Notes: generated by a model from the letters alone, not told the origin. A DNA stretch of 64,000 nucleotides from Isoetes taiwanensis (GCA_021234155.1 JAJEKV010000031.1:13881748-13945747), one strand, 5' to 3'. Positions 23,806-35,183 are shown, counted from the stretch's first letter. Numbers and translations are program-made.

Positions 23806-24220
23806 TCTTCTTTTTTATTTTTGGATTGGGTTGGGTTCCGTGCCAGGGAACGCCGCATGTTACGCCGTATGCGGCGTTCCCTTCCAGCTGCGTTCCCCCT
23901 AGCGGGACGCTGGTGGCTCGAATTGAATGCCAAGAGTGCCCAAGATTTTAAACTCAGGCACCTCCATTGAATGATAGGAATTTGAATGGCGAAAATCTAG
24001 ATTGCCTACTGCTATACGAAATTCCGTCGACGAGCATTCTCTCCATCTCATTTTTTACGCCTCAAGGTCTCATTTTGGCGCCTCACCTAGGTCGGACATA
24101 GCATTTTTCTTGCAAATGTGAGTATCAGTTGGGTCGGATCTTCCTAAAGTTTTCTGATCAGCTAGGTCGGATCTCCTTAAAACTAACGAAGCTTTTTTTA
24201 TTCTAGGACTGAAAGCGTTG

Positions 24221-24268
24221 GAGTTGGTCGCCAAGGCTAGGTCGGTTGGTCGCCAAGGCTAGGTCGGA
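24221..24268. repeat. Short tandem repeat, ~22-bp unit x2
   Basis: GTTGGTCGCCAAGGCTAGGT occurs twice in direct succession inside the Helitron. Further AGGTCGGAT motifs are scattered through 24090-24270. Confidence 0.6.
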
Positions 24269-24925
24269 TCCTGGAAATGTGAGTAGATTGCATTGGTCAG
24301 CTTAACAGGGCCTGATGTTCCTAAACTAATGAAGACTTTTGCAGGGCTTGGCGTTTGGAGTTCTTCACTTACTTCTAGAGCACCGTCTGTGTGCACGTTT
24401 CTTTGTAAGCACCTGTTTGAGTTTTACATTTCTGTGGGCACTTTTTTCAATTGAATCAGTGAATCAGATACAGAAAGCCCTTCAAATTTAAAGACCGTTT
24501 GAATTTACAATAGAGTTGTTCTTCTTTTACTTCTGGAGCCGATAATATGAGGTAAGATTCTCAACCAAGTTTTTTATTGCCTTCAAAGCTTAAGTTATTG
24601 TAAGATTTTTCTCCACGTTTGGCTGAGGTTTTTCATCGCCACAGTTTGGCTGAGTTTTTGTGAAGTTTTTCATCTCCATGTCTGGTTTTTCATCTAGATC
24701 AGAGTTTGACATTCAGGGATCTGCAACAATCAGCTTGCATTGTTTGTATTGCTGTTAAATATTGAAGCAGGTTTGCACACCATATCATATAGTATCCTGA
24801 CGCATTTCAACTTGAATTTCATGGTGATTGAAAACTATAGTTGTGAACAGATGGAAGTAAATGGAACATTTGATAAATTGTGAACATTTGCATTACAATA
24901 GAATCCATGAGCTATAATGTCAAGA

Positions 24926-25858
24926 AGATCAGAAGCGATTTTGGTCTGTAGAGGTGATTTTTCTTCCAGATGGTTTCTTCTCTTTTTTGTATAGATTTAT
25001 GAGCCTGAGTTTAGAGTTTCATCTTCTACCTTCAACTGTCAAGGGTAATTATTGTGACCTCGGTTTCTTTATGCTGGATGTTTTGTCACAGCTCAAAGCT
25101 TTGAAGTAATCATTTGATCTATTTTCCATGATAGATTCACTGCTGACATGACAATCTAACTCTTATTCCTACTTGAAGAAAGCGGTCCTAAGGTTTGACT
25201 TTTTGTTGCAATGTTTTTTTGTCCTGCTTTTGTTATTATTGTAGCTTGATATGAATGTATTTTTGTGTATAACATATCAAGAGAAGGAGCAAAGCACTTC
25301 CATTTACACTTAAGAATCTGAGATTTTCCCGTCGTCTCTAAATCATAATGTTATTAGAGGCAATTGAAAAGGTGCTTCTTTCATTCATATCAAGATCAGA
25401 AGCGATTTTGGTCTGTAGAGGTGATTTTTCTTCCAGATGGTTTCTTCTCTTTTTTGTATAGATTTATGAGCCTGAGTTTAGAGTTTCATCTTCTACCTTC
25501 AACTGTCAAGGGTAATTATTGTGACCTCGGTTTCTTTATGCTGGATGTTTTGTCACAGCTCAAAGCTTTGAAGTAATCATTTGATCTATTTTCCATGATA
25601 GATTCACTGCTGACATGACAATCTAACTCTTATTCCTACTTGAAGAAAGCGGTCCTAAGGTTTGACTTTTTGTTGCAATGTTTTTTTGTCCTGCTTTTGT
25701 TATTGTTGTAGCTTGATATGAATGTATTTTTGTGTATAACATATCAAGAGAAGGAGCAAAGCACTTCCATTTACACTTAAGAATCTGAGATTTTCCCGTC
25801 GTCTCTAAATCATAATGTTATTAGAGGCAATTGAAAAGGTGCTTCTTTCATTCAAATC
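24926..25858 (+). repeat. 467-bp tandem duplication
   Basis: 24926-25392 and 25393-25858 are almost identical, from AGATCAGAAGCGATTTTGGT to TGCTTCTTTCATTCA. Only a few substitutions are visible (TTATTATTG against TTATTGTTG), so the duplication is recent. Each copy can encode a short frame (CDLGFFMLDVLSQLKALK) that is probably not a gene. Confidence 0.9.
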
Positions 25859-26151
25859 ATGTCTACTGTGCTATCTTTTTGAGAAGCCTGTTTCCTCCAA
25901 CTAGCTATGGTCAAGATTCATTGCAACATTGAAGAGTGAACATCTACATTAACAAAATGAGATCCATTCGTTCTGCACTCAACCATTGGACTAACATTTC
26001 CTGTAAAAACAAACTTCAGGCCACTTTCACTGCTGAAGATCTTTTGCATTTTGTCTCTCTAAATGTTCTTATTTTTGTGTTTTAATATTTGTCATAGCAG
26101 ATGGATGTCCAGGCATGTTTTACTTAATTCTTGCTTTTGTTTATTGTGCAG

Positions 26152-26208
26152 AACAAGACATAACTGAATACGAGAATCTAGATCAACAGTTTCAAGTTTT
26201 GGCAGCTG
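26152..26208 (+). other. Possible captured exon
   Basis: 57 bases bounded by a good acceptor (TTTATTGTGCAG) and donor (GTAAG). One frame is open (EQDITEYENLDQQFQVLAA). No family recognised. It may be a host exon caught by the Helitron. Confidence 0.25.
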
Positions 26209-27862
26209 GTAAGAAGGAATAGATAGCTAACTCTTGATATATTAGTCAAAAGACTCAGCTAATGAGTAAGGAAGTCTAACCATGAAACCGGGTTGTGCAA
26301 ATATCCTAGACGGTAGCAACGCCATTATAGAGATGTTGATGTTTCAATTGCTAAGTTATAAAGGGGTTAATGTGTATATTAGCAACAATTCTCTGAGCTT
26401 TTTGTAGGTTTATCATTTGAAGAAATATATTGCCCATCATTGGAACCATGTTTGGACATGGCTAGATGGAGCAGAAAGTGCATGAGTAAACCTCCTTTAG
26501 TAACAGGTCTATACAATAGCTCTTGGTGTGTGCCTATTTTTTTAATAAACTTGGTATTTGTGTTCCATTCAAGGCCTTGAATATTAAAGGAGAACTTCAT
26601 CAGGATATTGGCTGCTCGCTGCTCCCTTCCTTCACATGGGAATCTTGAGAAATTGGTTTATCAGGTCTGTGATCTGCCACAAAATTTCAACAATCACATA
26701 GTATATGTCTTCTGAATATCAAACCTATCTTTTTTACTTCTTTCTTTTTATTTTACGGGGTGCTACTCTTTAATACAGTTCTCACTGGTATGAAATTACA
26801 TGACTTTTTGTTTTTGTACAGGTTTAAGTATACCATGATCAGTTAAGGCAATCAACCATTGAATCCCAACAAAAAGTTACGGCCGTACGCATGGCAACCG
26901 AGCAGAGAGAAATGGAGCAAAGGAGAGAGAGTCGGTGGGCGATTCAAGCTCCCTAAACCAGGCGACTCAAACCCTGATCCAAGCAAAAACATTAATCTGT
27001 GCAATATAAACTACTCACGTATTCCTCAAAATTGAATGCAAATATTGCAAGAAACAGAGCCAGAAAAATTGCATGAGCAGTGCAAATGGAGGATCCTACT
27101 CCTCTGTATATTAGCAACAATAAAACCAGCCTGCAATCCAGAGACACGGCGCACAGATCTGTTCATCAGAAGCCCTGTTCCTAGAACAAAGTTAAAAGGG
27201 GGAAAAAAGCTTTGTTCCCAGAACTGCTCCATAATCGAAGCTCCTACCTAGATTCACCATTCTGGCAGGATGAGATTGGCGGCCGCAGACTCCCTTGCCA
27301 TTTCAGGCAAGGTTGCCTGATCATGTGAACTATCATTATTTCCATATCCAGACATTGGACTTGCCCATAAAAATTCATATACTTTACTTCCTTAACATCT
27401 AAACACCTTTAAGCTGCTCAAGTCCCTCCAAAAATACGAATTCGCATACCATGCGGCCCCAAAACCTTAGTCCAAACCAATGCGAGAAGCTCCTCCTACA
27501 ATAAGAACTCAAACATTGCAGGTTTATGTTTAAATATTGAATTGATTAAATGTTTATATGCAAGTTCTAGATGTTGTTAAATAAGTTTTTTATAAGGGTG
27601 CATTAAGCATTTTCATGTTTTGAAATATTTGCAATCATCCCATTTATATCAAAGTTTGATTGCCTATTAATAATCTATGTACATTTATTCCTCTACAATA
27701 ATTTATCCCTAGCGCTGTGGTTTATTCGTACCAATAATATTCTACCTCCTCTTCTAGACATTCGACAATGTCTCCACTACCTCCTGTTCTAGACATTTGA
27801 CAATATCACCATGTTGAGTGGCGTCATGGCAAGCTCACCCTATTAATATTCATAAACAACTC

Positions 27863-28110
27863 CAACCATTACAACATATGAGTAACACACCACATTAATG
27901 TTGTATCCTCTAAACTCATTCAGCGTAAGGAATACAAATCCAAGTCATGTATTATGTCTCAACACTTGGTATAATTTTTCACACAACAACAACCATTACA
28001 ACATATGAGTAACACATCATCACTAATGTTGTATCCGCTAGACTCATTGAACTTAAGGGATACAAATCCGTGTCATGTATTATGTCCCAACACGGTATAA
28101 ATTTTCACCC
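27863..28110. repeat. Tandem repeat, ~127-bp unit x2
   Basis: The unit starting CAACCATTACAACATATGAG at 27863 recurs at 27990, and both copies include GTCATGTATTATGTC. Copies have diverged by several bases. Located near the 3' end of the Helitron. Confidence 0.75.
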
Positions 28111-28866
28111 GTCACATTCATCAAATACCTAAACTCTAAAATCTAAGCTGTAAGGTTGTCAAAGATCTTTCTAAGCATGTATCTTACCCACAATTCATGT
28201 GGTCGTTATTTCTCCTATCTTAATGCCACTTTCCCTAAGGATTGTTTGTTTCATGACCATTTAATACAATGATCGTTATTTTTTCAATATCGCAAGTTTG
28301 ACAACCTCGCCCTCAGTATTTACAAATAACTTAAAAGCTTACATCTCCATTTTGGCCACCTAAATTTGTCTGTCATGCATTCGTCCTCTTCTTGCCACAT
28401 TTTGAATGAGGGCATCCGGCATTTTAAATTCATCTCTACATTCACTATTGTGAGTCAATTACAATGCGTTAAACATCCATGACTTAATTTTCTAAGGCTC
28501 ATATGATGAGCTAACCATTACTCTATCCTGCAAATGGGTAGTGGTATTGCTTCTTCCAATGAATTTTAATGAGATTAGTGTTTCATACTTCCTCTGATTT
28601 TAGAGCTATAATTGCATTGAGTACACATTGGATATGCTCTCTTCCACAAATAAGAAATCCTAGATCAACCTTAAAGCTTAAATTTTATGCCACCCATGCG
28701 CCATTATTCCTACCCATTTCACAAGCCCATGGATAATGCTCCATCTCCTTAAACTACACTTTCCTCTGGGCACTCCATTATGTCGATGGAGACAGTTATA
28801 TTTGCAACTCTTTACTCCACTTAGAGACTTCATTATGTATGCCTATTTCACAAGTCCACGACTAAT

Positions 28867-28895
28867 GCCCGGCATCGCCGGGCACACGTTTCTAG
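28867..28895 (+). other. Helitron 3' terminal hairpin and CTAG end
   Basis: 7-bp perfect stem, 3-base loop, then ACACGTTT and CTAG. This structure ends rolling-circle transposition in plant Helitrons. Confidence 0.85.
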
Positions 28896-29008
28896 TATTT
28901 ATTAAAATCAAGAAGATTTGAATACATATAATTTTATAATGACATCTCTGTAGGGTTATCTAATAAATCTGAATGAGTCCATGTTTTATTGAAAGTTTCA
29001 TAATACTG
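28896..29008 (-). repeat. Arm R1, inverted partner of arm L
   Basis: The reverse complement reads AATAAAACATGGACTCATTC and ATGTCATTATAAAATTATAT, matching 23350-23450. It is the part of the arm displaced by the Helitron. Confidence 0.8.
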
Positions 29009-29119
29009 TGTATCCTTACTTTACAAACTCTTTAATCATACTTTTTACAAACTTCAGCTTCTTCAGCAATCATGTGTAGCTTTACTTTACAAACTCTTTC
29101 ACCAGCAGCAATGTATCCA

Positions 29120-29205
29120 TGATATACCATTATACATAATGTACACCTGATTTGAAAAAGATCAGCCTGTGGCATTCCCTCCCAATACATGTGTAAACCT
29201 TAACA
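29120..29205 (-). pseudogene. eIF4A-like DEAD-box helicase fragment, downstream piece
   Basis: Minus strand reads KVYTCIGRE and, further on, KSGVHYV, matching the eIF4A stretch KVHACIGG...GVHVVVGTPGR. A stop follows. It joins directly to 33449-33570 once the LINE and one TAACA are removed. Confidence 0.65.
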
Positions 29206-29309
29206 GTCAAGTCAGGCCAGTCAGTCAGTGATCATTATACTCTATATAGGCGCTAAGCGGAGTATGAGGCGCTAAGCGGAGTTTCAGCGGGTTCGGTAAG
29301 GGGGCGGAC

Positions 29310-30056
29310 ATGGCAAGGGGGCGGAAGGCCAGCGGATGTTCTGAGGATGGAGAGGGAGAGGTTTTGGAGCATCTGAGGGAATTAAAAGATGAAATTGCAG
29401 GCTTGAAATCAATCCTCAAGGAGACCCTTAAGGAAACACGAGAGGCAGCAGAAAAAACACAGCAACTGCAGGTTAGGGTATGCGAATTGGAAGCTCAACA
29501 GGTAGCTGACAAGGAACTCATTAAGCAATTGCAAAAAGAGAATGAAGGGCTTACCAGCCCACCTAATATCCAATCTGCAGAAGACGTGGTAGCAAAATTT
29601 TCTACAAATATTGAGAACAGGGTAACTGATCTATTCAAACAGGGCCAGGATAGAGCATTGGAATTAGAAGAACGTACAAACCGAGCGGCGAACATAAAAG
29701 TATCTGGACTTCCAGAATCAGATGGGGAGAAGGTAACTGAAGTGGTAGAAGATTTATTCAAGAATAAAATGTTCTTGAATGATCCAGGGGTTCGTTCATG
29801 TTCCAGAGTTGGAAGAACAGTAGAGGGACGTCATCGGCCAATTATCATAAGATTTTATTCGGTTGACGCTAGAGAAAGGGTGATGCATAACAGGGCCAGT
29901 CTCAAAGGCCATCAAATATGGCTGGATGATGATCTCACATTGCATCAGCAACAAGAGAGGAAAAAATTGCTTGAAGAGGTTAGGAGATTGAAGGCAGAAG
30001 GCCAGCAGGCTTTCATCAGAAATGGTAAGGTTGTAGTTAAGCAAGCAAGCAAATAG
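29310..30056 (+). CDS. LINE ORF1 protein (coiled coil plus RRM)
   Basis: 248 residues. The N-terminal ~90 residues are rich in heptad-like Leu/Glu/Lys and predict a coiled coil (EHLRELKDEIAGLKSILKET). From about residue 125 it reads ANIKVSGLPE, then VEDLFKNKMFLNDPG and PIIIRFYSVDARERVM, the RRM-type fold of L1 ORF1 proteins, followed by a basic C-terminal part (RKKLLEEVRRLKAEGQQAF). Such proteins bind element RNA as trimers. Most plant L1 ORF1 proteins instead carry a CCHC zinc knuckle, which is absent here. The ATG at 29310 lies about 105 bases into the element. It ends in TAG with ORF2 following in the same frame. Confidence 0.85.
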   Translation: MARGRKASGCSEDGEGEVLEHLRELKDEIAGLKSILKETLKETREAAEKTQQLQVRVCELEAQQVADKELIKQLQKENEGLTSPPNIQSAEDVVAKFSTNIENRVTDLFKQGQDRALELEERTNRAANIKVSGLPESDGEKVTEVVEDLFKNKMFLNDPGVRSCSRVGRTVEGRHRPIIIRFYSVDARERVMHNRASLKGHQIWLDDDLTLHQQQERKKLLEEVRRLKAEGQQAFIRNGKVVVKQASK

Positions 30057-33000
30057 GAAGCAGCGACCCTCAAGGTTCTAGTTTGGAATCTACACGGTGC
30101 AGACGAGAGCAAATTCATTGCCTGTAACATGTTCTTTGGTAACTATGATGTGCTATTGTTCACGGAAACTTGGGAATATGATACGTCTCCATTAAAGAGT
30201 ATAACAGGCTTCACCAAGGTGCACTCTATTTGGAATGAGAAGGGAAGTTGTCAAAGAGGATGGGGAGGAATAGCTTGCTTTGCGAAAACAGGGATAGAAG
30301 ACCATATTGAAATCTTAAAGACATGTCCATACAAACAGTATTTATGGATCCAAGTGAAAGGTAGCAAACCTTTGTACATTGCGGGAGTTTACTTTGCTCC
30401 ACTTGATCCAGTACCATCGCCGGTATACTCGCTAGGAGATCTGGATGCTCATGACCCTTTCCTGCATCTAGCCAGAGATATTTTAGAATATCAAACGAGT
30501 GGAGAAGTTTACGTGGTGGGCGATTTTAATGCCAGGATAGGAATTCAGCAAGCATCTATTTTTACTGAGGATTGTGCGGATCTCTTGCTAAGGGAAGCGA
30601 ATGCAATAGATTATGGGCTTGATAGAGATTCTCCAGATACAAATCAGAATCAAATGGGTAAGTATTTGCTGCAAACTTGTGGGGCTTTGGACATGATTGT
30701 TATGAATGGACTAAAAAAATTCCCACAGACATGTAAATATACCTGTTTTCAACCCAATGGTAACTCTACGGTTGACTTAGTTGTGGGCAGCCCAGAAAGT
30801 GAGCAGCTTAAAGAATTTAAGATCTTAGACCGATTACCAGAGTCGGATCATGCTCCATTGGAATTACACTTGGAAGCAACTTTGGGAAGCATACAAAAAA
30901 GAAAGATTCATGTGCCGCGGCTGAAATTGCGGTATAATCTAGCGCATGACTATGCAAGCAAATTAGACAAATTGTTGGAGCAGCAACAGTGGCCAGCAGA
31001 TCTTGATAAATTTAATATGCTTTTGGTCACTACTATGATTACAGCAGCCTCTGAAACTTTTGGCTACACGAAAACAAGTAGATATACATCAAAGAAGTGG
31101 TTTGACAACGAGTGCATTCAAGCTAGGGCAGCATTTAGACAAGCAGAGGATAAGGTGGCAGCTCGCAAATCATATTGGAGATTGTTGAGGAAAAAGAAAT
31201 CGGTGTGGCTAAAGTTGCATCATAAGCAAATGGAAGAATATGTGTCAGATGAACCAAAAAAGTTCTGGAGACTCACCAAAAGCTCAGCTACAAATGGCGG
31301 TTTTTCAGAAAAAGACCTCATAGATCTAGTGAACAGCCTATACAATATTGATGGATGTATGCCCATGAAAACACCAGGTAAAATTGACTGTGATTTTTTC
31401 ACTATAGATGACGTTCAAAATGCTCTCAGTGGCAAAAAAAACGGGAAGGCACCTGACAATCTAGGGGTTGTAGCGGAGTTATGCAAATGGGGAAATGACA
31501 AGTTACATGTAAAGCTGGTTGAGATATGCAATCTTGTATTGAAACGTGGATCTTTTCCGGATGATTGGTGTGTCAACCGCGTTGTACCCATTTATAAGAG
31601 TGGAGACCGAAACCAGGTTGCTAATTACCGTACTGTTTTGGTGGGAAATATATTGTCTAAACTGTTTGCAACCATGATTGAAGATAAACTCTCACACTAG
31701 GCAGATCATGCAAATGTCAGGGCCGTATGTCAGGCTGGTTTTCGGTCAGGGCACTCGACTGTAGACCATCTTGTCACACTGCGCGTGATTCTAGAAAGTG
31801 CTAAGGGGCGAGGAAATAAAGTTTACTGCGCTTTTATGGATCTGTCAAAGGCATTTGACAGAGTGCACAGGGACAAATTGCAAGCTAGATTGGAGGCCAT
31901 ATCTGTACCAACGGAGCTGCGGGAAGCTGTGGCCTGTCTCTATCAGCGTGTTCTTGTTGAGCTTTCATTCCCTTTTGACCAGAGCCATAAGATCCAAAAT
32001 ACAGTTGGCGTTAAACAAGGATGTCCCTGTTCACCGCTGCTATTTGGATTGTTCATTGATGAGTTAGAGAAATGGATTCACGAAAATGGAGGCACAGGAG
32101 TAGACATTTGTGGATACGTGGTACAGTTGTTGCTTTTCGCTGATGACATTGTGCTAATTTCCAGAACTATAAATGGTCTCCAAATACACCTAGATGTTCT
32201 TCATAAGTTTTGTGAAACGCATGACATGTCAGTAAACAGGGGCAAATCCAAGATCATGGTGTTTGGAACCACAGACAAGCCGAATTTCTCAATCGGAGGG
32301 GAGAGTTTGGAGATTATTCCAGCCTACAAATACCTTGGAATCGACGTCAGTAGCAACTATAAGTGGTCAAGAGGGCTGCAAGAAGATTCGGACTCTGGTA
32401 AAGGGCTTCGAGCCTTTATGGAATGATCAAAATATGTAAAGAGAATAATTTTGAAAATTGGAGCTTATTGCGATTGCTCTTCTGAGTCTTGGTCAAACCT
32501 CATGCTATATGGATGTCCCGCATGGGCACCTGGACTATCGAGAGCGGATTGGGCAAGTATTGAAAAGGTACAAAAACAATTTCTTATTACAGAACTAGGT
32601 GTGAAAGCTCAGACCCCTTACAAAATGCTTTTGGCTGAAACGGGTTTTGTTCCTTTGGAGTTGGAAGCACTCAGTTATACCTTGCACTATCTTACCAAGG
32701 TAGTCGCTCTAGAACCAGACCGCTTGCCGCACCATGCGCTGAAATTGTCACAAATAAGAGGGAATGGATGGTACTCTCAGATCTTGAAATGGGCAAAGCA
32801 ATGGGATATTGAGGCATTTACCTGGCCAGAGAAACTAGAAGACATCCAGGCATTCGTCAAACTGAAAATGGTGCATAGACTTTGGCGGACAGATGATATC
32901 AAGAACGAAGTAAAAGCACAATTCTATGTAAACGAGGTAAACCTCTTGGGTGAATATTGTGCTCAACCTTACTTGGAATCCGGTTTGGATAGGAAGTCAA

Positions 33001-33341
33001 GGCATTTGCTCTCGCAGCTAAGACTGTCTTCACATCATCTTGCTATTGAGGTTGGTAGATGGCAAAATATTCCCCAATCGGATCGGTTATGCCCTTGCTG
33101 TTTGGCATCTCCAAAGATCGAAAGTGAGTTTCATGCTTTTATAGAATGCCCATCTTATGATCACATTAGGCTGAAATTTGGTATTTCTTGTATTGATTTG
33201 CAAGAGTTGCTACGCATTGATCCACTAGTACTCAGTGCTTACATAAAGAATATATACAAGGAAAGATCAGATGTTATCAAGCTTTATGAACACATGGTAA
33301 ATCTGCAAAACCAGGGTGTTTTTAACGTTGATGACTTTTGA
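30057..33341 (+). pseudogene. LINE ORF2 (APE endonuclease, reverse transcriptase), two stops
   Basis: Reading starts straight after the ORF1 TAG, same frame. Endonuclease blocks: VLVWNLHG, LFTETW, VYVVGDFNARIG and SDHAPLELHL. Reverse transcriptase blocks: GKAPDNLGVV, PIYKSGDRNQVANYRT, QAGFRSGHSTVDHL, FMDLSKAFDRVH, GVKQGCPCSPLLFGLF, LLLFADDIVL and YKYLGIDVS. A C-terminal CPCCLASPKIESEFHAFIEC is the usual LINE Cys/His motif. TAG at 31698-31700 and TGA at 32424-32426 interrupt the frame without any shift, so this copy cannot make full ORF2 protein without suppression. The first AUG (30129) falls after the WNLHG motif, so it would give a truncated nuclease. Confidence 0.9.
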
Positions 33342-33448
33342 AGCTGTGAATACAGACAAGCGTCTACGCTAAAAAAATTGTATCTGTTTTGCCATATAGA
33401 CCTTGTTGATGGCGTGATAAATAAATAAAGTAAAGTAAATAAATAAAG

Positions 33449-33570
33449 TAACATGCAAATAGTACCCCAGTCTGGTCATCAAAGACTCAATATCCAATGC
33501 ACGTTCTGAACTAGGAGCTAAAATTATTGTCTGGCACTCAACTTGATTGAACATCAAACCTGCTATAATA
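33449..33570 (-). pseudogene. eIF4A-like DEAD-box helicase fragment, upstream piece
   Basis: Minus strand reads NQVECQTIILAPSSERALDI, then ESLMTRLGYYLHV. This matches eIF4A motif Ia and flanks ([29 protein letters not shown]). PTRELA has decayed to PSSERA. It is interrupted at 33449 by the LINE and continues at 29205. No intron is visible across the junction, so it may be a processed or captured copy. Confidence 0.7.
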
Positions 33571-33657
33571 TATGCTTCTCGCTTATTGAATAGCAGATTG
33601 TTCTCACTAGCATTATAAATTGAAAACGTGGGGTTCATGTATTGATGCCTCATGTGT

Positions 33658-34002
33658 TAAAAACATGAAATTCATATAATGATAATATTCTTCAGCAATA
33701 ATGACAGATTTAATAAAATCTGGACTTATTCAAATCTAATAAATTTACCTCAAGGATGTCATTATAAGATTATATATACTTCAGATTATAAGATTCAACT
33801 CTTATTGAATCTAATAGTTTTATCAGTTTATCTTTAGGTCAAAAGTATGATGGTTACTAAAGCATAAAAATTGCTTTCAAAATTAATTTTCACTTCAATC
33901 GATTTAAAATTAATTTTTATATAAGAAGAACTTTATATAATTAAAATAATATTTTTTCAAATTAGTTAAAGAAAGTTTTGGATTAAAATTAATTAAGTAC
34001 AC
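33658..34002 (+). repeat. Arm A, direct copy of arm B
   Basis: Starts TTAAAAACATGAAATTCATA and ends AATTAATTAAGTA. Nearly identical to 34699-35041, with only a handful of substitutions. Belongs to the same family as the outer arms. Confidence 0.85.
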
Positions 34003-34094
34003 ATGTATTACATTGAAGAAATATAAAAGTAGATAAAATTTGTTGTATTGATTGGCAAAAGTTTATAATTATATATAATCTGGATAAACCAAAG

Positions 34095-34690
34095 ACACAA
34101 AATCCCAGACTGTTTCAAGCACAGTCTACTGTTTCAAGCCCAGTCTACTGAGTAGCTTGGCTATCGATACTCCCATTTCCATTCCAGGGCATAGTGAAGT
34201 CTTCTGGTAAATCTCCAGCAAAAACCCCAGGCTCCAGCTCCACCTCCCCCGCCTGCTCCAACCCCACCTCCTGCTCCTCCTCCTGGTCATGCTCCATTGG
34301 TTGAGCCATTGCATCGTATGCCGCCTGCGGTAGTGTTCGTGTTGAGGCTAGCCACTAAGAAACGAAGCTCCTCATTTTGAATCTCGAGCTGACGGTTGCG
34401 AGATTACCATTTATCGATGAGTATCCACAAAACACATATTCCCACTCATTTACGCCAAACTCTTTCACAAAATCCTATTCCGGGCCTCTTCTCCGACCCG
34501 CAACTCCAGTAACGCGATGTACTGCATGATCGAAGTGGTCAGCTAATAGGGCCAGCCTCTGTGTGATTGCAAGGGCCTCAGAGCTCAGATTTAAAATGGC
34601 CCTGCGCTCTGCATTCATCATCATCACTTGATCCATGTACTGCAGGGGTTGAAAGATTTGTGGAACTGGAGCTCCAGCCGGACTGGTGCT
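34095..34690 (-). pseudogene. Unrecognised coding fragment between arms A and B
   Basis: Minus-strand frames with coding character: AERRAILNLSSEALAITQRL and LLADHFDHAVHRV (from about 34620), then after shifts RQLEIQNEELRFLVASTRTL, AAYDAMAQPMEHDQ and an acidic, proline-poor end (DLPEDFTMPWNGN) to a stop near 34140. The order suggests a helical domain, a short coiled coil and an acidic tail. I do not recognise the family. It is bracketed by direct arms, so a transposon gene or a captured host gene are both possible. Confidence 0.4.
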
Positions 34691-34698
34691 CGGATGCT

Positions 34699-35183
34699 TA
34701 AAAACATGAAATTCATATAATGATAATATTCTTCAGCAATAATGACAGATTTAATAAAATCTGGACTTATTCAAATCTAATAAATTTACCTCAAGGATGT
34801 CATTATAAGATTATATGTACTTCAGATTATAAGATTCAACTCTTATTGAATCTAATAATTTTATCAGTTTATCTTTAGGTCAAAAGTATGATGGTTACTA
34901 AAGCATAAAAATTGCTTTCAAAATTAATTTTCACTTCAATATATTTAAAATTAATTTTTATATAAGAAGAACTTTATATGATTAAAATAATATTTTTTCA
35001 AATTAGTTAAAGAAAGTTTTGGATTAAAATTAATTAAGTAATTACATTAATATGTTAATAAAAAAATATGAATAGTTTATTTTTAATGTATTTTATTTAT
35101 AAATAAACTATTTAGAAATTTGTTATTAAAACACAGACTTTATCATTTAATCAGTGTCAACCTAAAACTTTCTTAAAATATTT
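34699..35183 (+). repeat. Arm B, left arm of the inner element
   Basis: Pairs in inverted orientation with 36346-36744 plus 48890-49474. The inner edges match as CAACCTAAAACTTTCTTAAA here and its complement near 36352. The sequence just inside (AGAGTTTATAAATTGTAAAA, about 35198) also occurs in the first element at about 23566, tying the two elements to one family. Confidence 0.85.

Larger units (their letters stand above)
23806..28895 (+). mobile_element. Non-autonomous Helitron, 5.09 kb
   Basis: The 3' end is diagnostic: a GC-rich hairpin GCCCGGC-ATC-GCCGGGC (28867-28883) lies nine bases before a terminal CTAG at 28892-28895, followed by host T. The 5' end is TCTTC at 23806, preceded by host A. 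Removing the element joins TTTGAAA to TATTTATTAAAATC and restores the right arm of the surrounding inverted repeat as an uninterrupted partner of arm L, the expected clean A|T insertion without target duplication. No Rep/helicase frame is seen. The interior holds a promoter- or UTR-like GC-rich start, a 467-bp tandem duplication and exon-like pieces, consistent with captured host DNA. Confidence 0.85.
29206..33448 (+). mobile_element. L1-type LINE, 4.24 kb, nearly full length
   Basis: The element holds ORF1, ORF2 (endonuclease, reverse transcriptase, C-terminal Cys/His motif) and a 3' tail of AAATAAATAAAG-type repeats. It is bounded by TAACA at 29201-29205 and 33449-33453. Excision restores the eIF4A reading GYYLHV-KVYTCIG exactly in frame, which fixes both ends. 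Coding damage is light, three in-frame stops over 1,344 codons and no shift, so the insertion is young compared with its surroundings. Confidence 0.9.

Noticed and set aside
23349-29008. Arms L and R1 as the TIRs of a 5.7-kb autonomous transposon
   Set aside because: The space between them is a later Helitron; the original element was about 570 bp.
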